This document shows, in pieces, positions 12,621-23,257 of a DNA stretch of 64,000 bases. The position numbers were made by a program, and so were the translations under genes. Numbering within the stretch: the stretch's first letter is position 1; the number at the start of each line of letters is the position of its first letter. A model generated the notes under the pieces. The model had not been told where the DNA came from, ran no database searches, and worked only from the letters and a program-made list of their open reading frames with translations. The stretch is from Neospora caninum Liverpool (Eukaryota > Apicomplexa > Conoidasida > Eucoccidiorida > Sarcocystidae). The stretch is from assembly GCF_000208865.1 (NCBI RefSeq), contig NC_018396.1:4454014-4518013 (forward strand), given 5' to 3'.

Positions 12621-13461
12621 ATGCAGACTGTCTTTGAGGACGGCGAGGGTTCGCTGGAGTCCTTTGCAGCCTCGTGCCTTCTTCTGAGAGATCAACTCGC
12701 GCGTGTGACTGACAATGAAGGTCGAGCGTTTGACAGTTTCTTCCAGCTTCTCTGTGACGTCTCGCCGCTCCCAGGTGAACTGACAGACGAGGAAGAAACG
12801 GTCAAAGTTGTTCTCCACGACACGAGAGAGATTCGTGGGAACCTCGTCGCCGTCGATGCAAAAGGAAATCTCCTACTCCAGGTAGAGCCCGTAAAGCGTG
12901 GTGGCGTGCATGCAAAGCCTTCACAGGCGTTTCCCAAATGCATTCTCTACCCTCAAAGACGGACCCACAAGCTCTCAAAGAGCATTTGTCGCTCTGTATC
13001 CTCAAATACACTCATATACACGTCGGCAGAGAGATAGATGACGATCCACACATGACCGTGTGCATCTTTCTATACCATTGCACCTAGATACACGCATGTA
13101 TATGTACGTATTTGGGCACTGGGTACGTCAACAGGGGTCAGCGACCAGATACTCTGCGTTGAGCTGCAGACAAGACACTTCATGGAACTAGATATACATA
13201 CGTATGTGCACGCGTAGTGAGGCTCGTGTCATGGAGCTTGAGAGCGAATGCGTGCATGCTTTCTTTCAGAACTGTAGAATGAGGACGTGTGTGAGATACC
13301 GCGATGAGAATGGGAGACATGACGAGGACTGGCGAGAATGCCTAATTCCCGTTCCTCTTGTTTGTCCGGCCTCTCGCGTCAAAGCCTTCAAAGCGCGGCT
13401 TGACTGCCTCCTTTCCATATCTGCTACAATGCAAAGCAATATGGTGAACGAAGACAAGTAG
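12621..13461 (+). CDS. LSm-domain protein (NAA38-like candidate)
   Basis: Two exons, 12621-12881 and 13270-13461, both phase 0, give a 150-residue protein. The donor is CTCCAG|GTAGAG and the acceptor TTCTTTCAG. Residues about 60-90 fit an Sm1-type fold (VKVVLHDTREIRGNLVAVD, AKGNLLLQNC) and the second exon supplies an Sm2-like strand pair (RECLIPVPLV). LSm proteins usually form RNA-binding rings. Here the long acidic N-terminus, and an R-x-CLIPVPLV in place of the canonical IRG strand, recall the NatC N-acetyltransferase auxiliary subunit NAA38 (LSMD1) more than a spliceosomal Sm ring member; that assignment is inference. The neighbour gene A diverges from it and the E2 gene converges on it. 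Confidence 0.7.
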
Positions 13462-16400
13462 GAGATTGGGAATGAAAACAACGCATATAAGCGGAGACGA
13501 GCAGAGGTGGAGCGTTAGAGACTCACGAGAAGCTGACGAGAGGCAAACATGCTTTTTCCTGCTTTTTGCTGAGCAACAGAAGCTCGACTCGGGCTTCTTT
13601 CTGGCCATGAGCCGTGGTCTGCTGTGGAACGGACAGAACGTTTTCCAAAGTGTATTCTTTTTCTTTGCTGTCCTGATATCCTGGCTCGGGAATCACGCTG
13701 ATTCGTCGTTCGTTTCTCTCTCGCCCTTCCATGCCGAACGAGAAACGCACTTCCGCTCCATCTGTATACAGAAACGGTCTGTATTGCTGTCGGTTGAATA
13801 ACCCTTTAAATCCCTTTCCATACGCTCATTTATTTGTATGTCTATATTTTTTATGTGATAAATATGTCTAGGTCGGAGGTCGGTATGCCTCGTTCCACAC
13901 CGATTTTGAAACAATGGCAGTGGAAGGCGGCATGCCTTGCCGCGCACAGACACTCCCACAGTCCATATTTTCGGACCTTCCATAGAAAATCTCGTCTCAG
14001 AGAGGCTGTCTCAGATTTCCATTCCCTGCTCGAGAGTATACCTCGCCGCACACATTTTAGAGAGAATACTCTCACAACCCCTCTCGTCTCTACAGACCAC
14101 CACCCCACGCCCACGGTCGTTGCTGTGCCACGGGTATTCCACAAATGACGAAAAAGCAGAAGGCGATGCAACGAGAAAAGGCAACGGAGACCTGGTCCTC
14201 CTCAGCCAGCCCCGCTTCGTTTTCCATGACGGCTACCAACGAACCGAATGGATAATCCCACAAATACATGCACCGCCATCAGCCTACAATTTAAACGTAT
14301 GGCATCATGTACAGGCACACAGACAAGAACCAAAGAGAGCGATGGATATCTCTGTAGGGATGTGCATGTGCGGATCAAGCTCTTTAGCCGTCGCCTTGTG
14401 GCGTGTGTCCACGCCTATGTGTGGTCTATACACAACTTTGTCGTCATCTCTAAAGCGACGAGACTGAAGCCAGAGAAAGTCGAACAGCGATGCACGTTCT
14501 TCCAGCGAGCCTCCCAGTTAAGTAGTACTTGCCGAGCGAAAAAGGTAAGCGTGAAAGAAGGGGCGCGTGGCAGCGCTGTGTAGAAATCAAGGACTGGCTG
14601 TGTCACCGTGTGAAGAATTGCTTTTCCTGCAGGCACGCGTCGCGTCTAGGAGGGAACGGAACGCGCTCGAGACCTCGTCATTTTCCCCGAAGAACGGAGC
14701 GAAGTCGTTCAGCCGCAGAAGACGAGGATGAGAGAAAAACGCTTTAGTCTGCGAAGAGAGAGTACAGGCTCGGGCGCCCCATCTTTCAAAAGAGATCTCC
14801 AGTGCGTGGGACAGGTTTCATAGCAGCTTTTGTCCAGATTTTGTCATCACTGTGCACTTTCCTAACAGTCTCAAGTGCGGCCGACCGGGAGCTCACGTAG
14901 CCAGGGTGTCTTTCAAAGCGCCTCAAATACCTGTCGCCGCTCCCCGAGGTGCCTCTCCTGTTTGTTCCTGATCCCCTCCTCAACGAAACTCCATCTCACT
15001 TTCGCGGGTTCGTGGCGCTCATCGCTTGCAGTGGCGAGCGGACGCCATTCAGAAAGAGCACGGAATGATGCAGAGGAAACCTTTCTCGTGACAACATTCT
15101 AGATGTCTCAAGAGCTGAAAAACGGACAAAACCTCTAAAACACCTGGAAACCACGTGATTCTGCGGTTACCAATCCGTAGCCTTCTTTCGCCGATGCCAG
15201 AAACGAACAGAGCCCTGCAAAGGGAGCAGTCGCCATCCGGAAGGAAAACACAACCGAGGGACTGGGCCAGAAAGGCGTCCCCTGCACCATCGGAAACTTC
15301 CGAAACTGCAAAGAACTGTTGTCCGATGAGGGAGTGCAGTAGCGGCTGCTTGAGAGGGCAAAGAAACTCGGATGCTGACGCGACAGCCAATACAGAGGCT
15401 CATGCCGCCCCCTGACATTTGCTGTAGGTCTGCGAGATTTCCAAAGCCGAAGAATGGATCATGCTCGAGAGAATAAGGAACCAAGAACGGCGTGTTTTGC
15501 TGATGCGTTTGACCGTCGACAGACTGACAGGAAAGAAGAACCGCAGTCAGGGAAACATGCGAGTAAGCCCGCAAGCGCGGGAATTCACGGGAGTCCAGAA
15601 CGAGACTCACAAGGAACCTTGGACTTTCGCCGTTCCTCTCAACGTGCAAAGCACTGGGCAAACGAGCCCCCAAGCAAGCACAGACGGAAGCGAGTGAACG
15701 TCGGTCGAATGGGCCAAAGAGAGCGAGGTCAAACGTCACAAGAAATTGGAACGGAGCAAGGCAAGCAACAACAGAGACACGAAAAAACAAAACATAAGCA
15801 CAACAAATGAAGATGAACTGCTCAATTGCTTTTGAACCCTCTTGCTTCTCAACTGTAGATTTCCATATCCTCTCTGTATGCTTTCATAACTATATATATA
15901 TATATATAAATAAAAGTCGGGATGGGGGAAAACTGAAGGACCAGTAGTCTGTTCACACACAGCATCACGGGGAACGACAGAAAACGACCGTCGATAGAAA
16001 AAAACCTGCGCGGTTCGATTCCTCGTCTTGAGAGGCGCAAAATCACCTGGTCTTTTTGTTCCACACAGATCTTCACTCTTCGAAGAATCCGCTGACGCAC
16101 TACCCAACGGGGCAGTACGTGAGAACTGCGTACACAGCTGCAAGTGCTTGCTCGTGTTTCGTGCTTTTCTGCATTGCGAGTGTGCGAAAAAGAGAGACTG
16201 CTACGTGCGTAGGGAAAAATTTATAAGTTGAGAAACCCAAGTGGAACATGCTTCCGTCTGCCTCCCTTCTCGGGCTTTTCCTTTTTTCCTACTCTGCCTG
16301 TTCTCGCCACTCTTCTCGTGGCCCGATAACGAACTCTGGCGCTGCCTACCCCAGATTCTTTAGCTGTGCAGGAGGGATTTGCGCCCTGCGCTTCTCAGCC

Positions 16401-17134
16401 TCCCTTCTGTGCTCTTTCGCGAGTTTCCCCGTGTCTTTTTCTGTGTTGTCTGAGCTCGGTGAAAAAAAAGCCGAGAGTCTCCAAGATCTCATGCACACTG
16501 TGGTTTGTACCTCCATCCCCACTAGAAGGTGGACCCAAAGATGCCACAGAAAGTGAGCACAAAGAAAACGGTGTTGCGTAGGAGATACTCGTGGCTGTGT
16601 CCCAATAGAGATATACAGACATATTTATATATATATATATATATATATAATGGACAAAGGTGCATGCATGTATGCATATGTATCCATATGATTACGTGAA
16701 GACTGGAGAGGTAGATGAGACGAGAGACGAAGGTGAAGAGACTGGAGAGGCGACGCACGGCTGGAGGTTCGATCCGTTCTCTTAGCAGGCTCGCCTTTCT
16801 GCTCGCTTTTCTCTCCCGCTGTGCCATCCCAAAAAAACAGCACAGAGATACCCGCACATCTCTCCCCAGATTCCAAAACCGCAGCCGAAAGCGACGCGAG
16901 GCAGCAAAAGCAGCGAAGCTGTTTGCCACACAAAGCTGCTCTTTCGTGCGCCCAAGACGTCTCTGTTCTTCAGCAACACGGAGAGAAAGACGCGACAAAG
17001 CGGCTCAGGCACGTGCATATTTATTGAAGAGGCTGCCTTCTTGATCTGCGCCTCGTCTGGCCAGGCCGCTTCGGCTCCAAGGAAACGCGAAAAACGCTTT
17101 CGGCCGCAAAAGGAAAGACTTTTCCCGAGGTCGC
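13462..17134. other. Convergent intergenic region, no supported gene
   Basis: Lies between the stops of the LSm gene (plus) and the E2 gene (minus). It probably holds both 3' UTRs. Open frames such as 13937-14467 (plus, begins with TTG) and 15167-15790 (minus) lack an ATG with good context and convincing splice partners. (TA)n tracts occur near 15890-15908 and 16626-16650. Confidence 0.45.
16626..16650. repeat. (TA)n microsatellite
   Basis: Uninterrupted alternating TA of about 25 bases in the 3' intergenic region, read directly from the sequence. Confidence 0.9.
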
Positions 17135-19583
17135 TCACCCCTCGACCAGGGAGTTGAGAGCCATGGTCTCATCCCAGTCGTGTTTCCGCAGAGCCTCCTG
17201 CACCACACCAGGAAAGCACACGTTGGGGCGATTCATCGGCCCGCACATCCTCAGAGAAGAAACGACGCAAAAACGGTTCCTTTCCTTCCATTTCGGCTCT
17301 ACAGTGCGCCGTCTCGGTGGCTAAGCGATTGCCTCCCGCAGAGACAATCGCTTCTCTCTCTCAGTTAAAAAGCAGCATCCGAAAGCACACGCGCATTCCC
17401 CGACTTCAGGAGCGCTAAGGCGGAAGTGTCCACTTGCAAAGACTTATATTTGCAACTCTTTTTCGATCGCTTGCTCCTCACCCGCGCTTGGTCCTCCGCA
17501 AATCCCATCTCAGTCAACTTTCTGACCTGCAGAAAAAAACCCCACGTACAGGGAACATGCACAGAATCCTGGTGACAGGCGTGTTCCTGCCTCAGCCGCC
17601 TCTTCGAAATAAAGATCAAAAGTTGCATTTCTATATCCATATATATACAAAGAGACAGGCATGCGTTTACGCACAACAGCGGTGGAGGTGCACGTGGAAA
17701 CAGAGAGGGATCAGGGTGCGATGTACGCGCGGCCCAAACTGTAATGTCTCTGTATTTGGATCTTTCTTGATGCGGTCTCTCTTCCCTTTGTTGCTTTCTT
17801 TTCCATGTCCACGCTCACTTTATCTTCTTGCGAGTCCTGCGCCTCCTTCGCAAACGTCTCCGTCCACAACCTGTGAAAGCACGACACCACACGCGGGCCT
17901 CCCGCATACACTTCCACAAAAAAATTACAGACCCTAATAGACTTGCCGCAATAAATAGGAGAATTGGATGCCCCCACCTCTGTCTTCCTTGGCACGAAGA
18001 CGATAGTAGCAAATTGATGTTTACCTGCCTGACGGTACGGGAAACGCGCTGACAGCGGAGATGTACACAGGCCGTATCGCCCACACGTAGACATGCCAGC
18101 CGTCCCAGTGTCGACGAGGTGATTACTGAGGAATGCGAAACACCCAGTCCCAACAAAGCGTTCCTACACAGGATTTTAGAGGCCCGTACTTGGCTGTTTT
18201 CACGAAGAGAGGGTGATTCTCCATCATCATCTTTGCGACCTCTGCATCTTGAGGATCCTGAAGGAAGAAACCGACCCCGACAAAAAGCGACGCGCACGCA
18301 CCCGAAGATAGCGCTGCACAGAAGATCGAAGGAAGCGGCTTCCACCTAAAGCAACCACAAAAGCCTGACGTTTGCATGCAAATCCTATGCGTGTCATACG
18401 TGTTGTCATACGTATCTGTGTATGCGCATGAACTCACGAAGGCACCCTTTAGGGAAAAACGGGAGAGCCCCGTGACAGAGACTCGCCAAAAAGAAGCAAA
18501 GGACGTTGCGAAAGCCGGCGACGAACAGATACACAGAAAGCGAGCAAAGAAAACCTAAGCGGATGCCAGGGAGAAGCGAAAAGCAACGCAGAAACCAAGA
18601 AAGAAGAGACGGGAAAAAGAAGTCGAAAGAGAGGACCAGCACACTCGAAAGGCAAGGAAACACGAGGGGGAGTGGCGAGCGGAAAACGACGCTTACCGTT
18701 GGAACAGGGTCAGCAAGCATCGCCTGAATCGAGAGAAGAGCCGTTCGGATTGTCAACGCAGGTGACCATTCATGCTTCAAGATATCCAAACAAATCGCCC
18801 CTGTGGACAGCGCGTCAGCGAAATAAGTGACGTTCAAGCATATATATATAGATATATATATGGATGAGAGTGTTCGGCTCTCTTAATGCATGTGTTTTTG
18901 AGAGGCGCTGACAAAACAACAGCTCTACATACGTGGATGTATCTGTACCCGCGTATATCCGCGATTTCCCACAATTGACGTTGACTATGTGCGTCCATTT
19001 CAAGGCACGGATTCAGATCCACCGCTGCCTGCTCTTGCCACATGTGTTTGGGCCAGGGGCGAGAAGGGGGACGCAAAACGCAGTCCTCTTTTCGCGCGAC
19101 GAGCGGCGACTCTGGCCGCTCGCGATGGACAACTCTAAGCGCGATCCCCTGAGACAGAAAGGAGAGGTGGATGCCCCGGCTAGGACTCCTGACTGGTGTG
19201 AAATGCGACGGTCCACACTCGGGAAGGTGCGGCAGGTGGCTGAGGAAGCATTGCTCACCTGTTTGAGAGGAGATGTTTGGATGCCATATCTTCGTGACAA
19301 ACTTCATCTTGGGGGGATTGTACGGGTAGTCCGGAGGGATGACAATGTCCAGAGTGAAGTGCCCGCCCTCGTAGGGCGTGCCGAGAGGCCCTGCGATGAA
19401 CCCTCGCCATCTGTGGATGTCGCCGTCGACAACCTGCGCAGACACCCCGCCGTGAGCTCCTGCGGAATTCGAAGCCGAATCGGGCGAGCCGCTCTGAGCT
19501 CGCTGCAGCTGCTGAATGTCCGCCAACTCTTTCAAGAGGCGTGCATGCTCCCGCGGCGTGCCTCGCGCTTGCGTCGCTGCCAT
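17135..19583 (-). CDS. E2 ubiquitin-conjugating enzyme with C-terminal UBA (UBE2K/Ubc1 family)
   Basis: Takes ubiquitin from E1 as a thioester and passes it to substrates; family members with this layout build K48-linked chains. Six exons join with exact phases: 19583..19259, 18800..18697, 18257..18190, 17870..17819, 17526..17482, 17197..17135, giving 218 residues (human UBE2K has 200). Visible landmarks are [18 protein letters not shown], the HPN triad in [12 protein letters not shown], and the catalytic cysteine in [12 protein letters not shown]. The helix that follows reads [21 protein letters not shown] domain is split over the last two exons ([15 protein letters not shown], then [17 protein letters not shown]). 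The N-terminus carries a Ser/Ala/Gly-rich loop insertion of about 20 residues before the first beta strand. The ATG has the context GCCATGGCA. Confidence 0.93.
18841..18861. repeat. (TA)n tract in E2 intron 1
   Basis: Two TATATATA runs broken by one GA, just upstream of the second E2 exon. Confidence 0.8.
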
Positions 19584-22500
19584 GGCGAAAAAAGCAGACG
19601 AAAGCCCCCAACGGAGAAGCGGCAGGTCACAAAAGGCAAGGGAAGAGAGGAGCAGCAAAACGGTGACAGGAAAAGAGAAACGGAGAGGACAAAGCTAGGA
19701 GTTAAGCACGGAGGCGGAGGGAGAGGCCGAGGGGGAATGGGAGACCGAGGCGAGGAAGGGGAGAATCACACTCGGCTAAAGACGCACAAGACAAAAGAAA
19801 CTGGCCGCTGCAATGAGGCTGAGACGGGTGACAAGCAGCGGGGGGAGGGCAAAGTTTTCCCAGCGGAGGGGTGTTGTTCCCAAACCGTGGAAAACTCTCT
19901 AATTAAGATCCCGGTTTCAAAAGTCGGAACTGCAGCGGTTCTAGAGAGTCATCGCGCCAGGAACAGTGCAAGCGTGAATAAAATTGACAGATTCTTCATG
20001 TGTACGTGCGAGCCTACGGAGAAACTATATTTTTGCAACTGTGACCTAGGGCAGACCTCACGCGCCGGACCGCACGTCTTCGATCAACCGAAAACGGCGT
20101 CACTGCCAAGCACACATGGAAGGGGAGGGGTATATGCAGAGTGAGTCGAAGCGAGAAGGCCGCCGAAAAAGATGCACATTCGCAACAAGCGACGTTGACG
20201 ACGCCTGAGTGCAGAACGGGGAGAATCAGCTGCGCCCTCGCGAGGCTGAGGAGACAAACTAACGACGGTGTGAGATGACCCCCGAGAATAAAGGACAAGA
20301 CCTGAGCGAAAGACACTAAGAAATCCAAAACGGGCAGGCCGAAGAAGGCAGATACAGCGAGAGAAACAACGAGAGAAAGTGCTGCTGTGGAACGTGGGGG
20401 AGAAACGAGGAAACGCTCCGTGACCAGCCGCGCAGTGTCAGTTCGTACGGACGAGTGCGAGGTACAGCCCAGTCGGCGGGAAAACGCGGAAGGTTTGACA
20501 GGAACGGAACGGACAAGAGAAAAAGAACGCAGGACAGAGCAGTGATAAAACGGCCGGCAGCATCCACGCAATGGCGAGGCAACAGTGCCGACGATACCTT
20601 CTTGCCACATGCAACGAAGAAGCGAGGCGCAGTGGTGGGATGCGCCCGGAGACGGGGAAAAAGTGGGCGAGTGAAAACTGGAGACGCCTCCAAGAAGCTG
20701 CGGAGACGAAGACGCAGTTGAAAGAGAAAATACAAAGAATGCAAGGGAAAACGGTTCGAACCTGCTTGTCTGAACCGTCCCCTACGCGAGTCACCGCGGG
20801 AGACGAGCGAGAGCGGAGCAGTGACCGCGCCAGAAATTTGACGAGCACGCTGTTGTATGTTGAGCGCTGCGTTTCGTCGCCAGCTGACACAAAAACGGCA
20901 GGTGGCGCTGAGAGTTTCCTGTTCAGCAGAAACTCGCGTGAAGGAAGACCTACGAAGTGGTGGAACCGGCAAATCCAACGAGGAACGGTAAATGAAGACC
21001 TCCGAGCACTCGCAAGGCCTTTACCTACTACACACAGGGCACAGCCGTGGCACGAAACCTGCAGCGTTCTCGCCGTGCGTCTTGCGCGAGGCAGAAAAAG
21101 CACTAGAACTTAGCAAGGAGCGAAAGAAAAGGCGTGAGCCAATCGGGAGTCAGATAGGAGCTTCTCCCCGCCTTTTCCACAGAACAAGCGTACTTCTGCG
21201 TTCATTCGGAACTGACGCGCCACTACTGGCCTCGCGGACCGCTTCGCGAGACTGCATCAGGGGGTGTCCTCGCGCAAGAGGCACTCGCGGCGTCGAGCTA
21301 CAGATTCCCCACCTCGAGTGCGAGCTACGGCATCAGGACAGAGTTATTGCCATCAGCGTAAGAAACGTCACGGATTGAAGCCTTCAAAGCCATTTTGCTT
21401 CGAGTGTAGATACACCTGGCATGGTGGGCAGTTCCCCAGTTTCTCGGGCCAATGGCAGATACAACACCGACACCCTTTACGTGAGCCGGACGAGACAGTG
21501 CCGAGCAATACCCTTTTCTGCGTTTGCGAGAGGGGTCTTTTATGATCCCATGCTGGTTTAATACGTCAAAGTTTACCCGGGAAGATAGCGCCTAATATGT
21601 ACAACCCAGTTACAACTTAGATGCACAGATGGGCACAGTTATTCCTTGTACGGTTTGTACTTACCTGAGTACTCAGTTTAAGGTAAGGAGCCCCCCGCTT
21701 ACAGCTTTTACCGTTCCATTCAGGGGCTTCCTCTGAATTGGCGTCTTCTGGAAAATTTCAAACGTGCCGATACCCTTTTGTATGTACCCGGGGAAACAGA
21801 CAATACACAAATAACTCCCCGTACATAGAGGCCCCAGTACAAACAAACACAAGGGTACTCTGTTCCCTTACTAATCCACGGGTGACTGCGAGAGAAAGCA
21901 TCGAGTTCGGTAAGCAATATACAGCTGTGGAACCATCACGGACGTACCCACTATTTCTGGCAAGCGTCGCTGCAGGAGATGCGGACAAGGGATGTTCTGA
22001 GTCCATCCACTGAGGGTTTGGAGCCTTTCATGTGCGAAAACGATGTGCGAATCTCAGGCACGCAAACGGTAGCTTTACGCCCAGCAGCAGAGCAACCTCG
22101 TGACGCCTTGGCCGAGCTTTTCTGACGGGTCTTAAAGTGAGTGTTTTTAGGCGGCATCCAGGCAGCGGGAACAGAAGATCTCTACAGGCTGTACAAGGGC
22201 AGGAGTGCACGGGGAGCGCGACTAAGTGTAAGGCGTGCGCGTCCGCAGTGGGTTGCGTTCGTCTTCGCTTTTTCCCCCTACGGAGAACGCTCCTGTTTTT
22301 CGTGGCCAAATGCCCGAGAAACGGACGAACGGAACACACGACCTCCCTCGAACCCCTCTCTCTGAGCCCTCTCGCGCGTCCCGGGCCGGATTCATATATA
22401 GCGCTACGTCCAGATAGTTATATGGTGTTTGTGTGCGTGGCGCGTGCGTCCGTTTTACTGTAGCGGGAAATTCTCTCAAAACACCAGGCGCGTGGCGTCG

Positions 22501-23257
22501 GTGTGTCCTTTTTCTGAGGGTTTGCGACTGTGTGGCCCTAGGGGACATTGCAACGGTTTGCGCATGGAGACTTGCTCTCTCGCTCGCGAATTTGCGTGCC
22601 GCCCTGTCGATGCGAGGCCTCACTCGGGAGAGCGCGAGTCTGAAGCGCGCGCACTCTCCGGTTCGGCCTTTACCCCCAGTGGCCTGTGTCGGTTCGAACT
22701 TTTCGCTGTCGGCGAGCAACGCTGTCGTTGTTTGCTCGGTTCTCGCTGCTTCGCTCCATTTCGTCAGAAATTGTGTTGCTCTTTTGGGAAGAGTCTCTCC
22801 TTTCCGTCCTTTTTAACTCGCAGAAAACGCAAGCATCTCCCGATATCGGGCAAAGCAGCAAAGGAAAGGCCGGGCTGGCGAGAAAAGGAAGCGCGCGAAA
22901 CAGAAACGAACACGTTTCGAGCGCGCGCGCGACGGCTGTATGTCGAACACCCCAGGGCTGCTCGCTCTCTCTCTCGGCGACGCGGCCAGAAAGCGCCTCT
23001 CTTCTCTTTCTCCCCCTTTTGTTCAACTTTTTGTCCGTGTTTTGTGATTTTTTCCCACACGCACGCCCTCGTCGCCACGGAGAATCGTGCGTCGTCTTCG
23101 TCAGTTCCCGTTTCTCGTCCCTGTCCACGCCGTGAGAAATTTCGGTCTAGTTTCAAACCGTCGTCGGGCGCGGCTCCTGTGCGGCGCTCCAGAAAAGTTC
23201 AACTGTCTGCAACTTCCTTGCGTTTCGCCCCCACTCTGTTTTCTTTTCGCAAACAAA
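19584..23257. other. Divergent intergenic region upstream of MyoA and the E2 gene
   Basis: No supported exon is seen. The right end (about 22400-23257) is pyrimidine-rich and is probably MyoA promoter and 5' UTR. The stretch 21550-22010 has lower GC than its flanks and an unusual density of the palindrome GTAC (see findings). Confidence 0.5.

Noticed and set aside
13937..14467. 176-codon open frame on the plus strand
   Set aside because: Begins with TTG, lacks an ATG in good context, splice partners and any recognisable motif; likely 3' intergenic.
16010..16035. GGTTCGATTCC resembling a tRNA B box
   Set aside because: The five bases on each side do not pair as a T stem and no acceptor stem or A box is found at the right distance.
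18933..20144. 403-codon plus-strand frame
   Set aside because: Antisense shadow of E2 exon 1 extended into the intergenic region; no domain.
21550..22010. Organellar insertion (NUMT) upstream of MyoA
   Set aside because: No cob, cox1, cox3 or rRNA segment could be recognised by eye in any frame; kept only as a composition anomaly.
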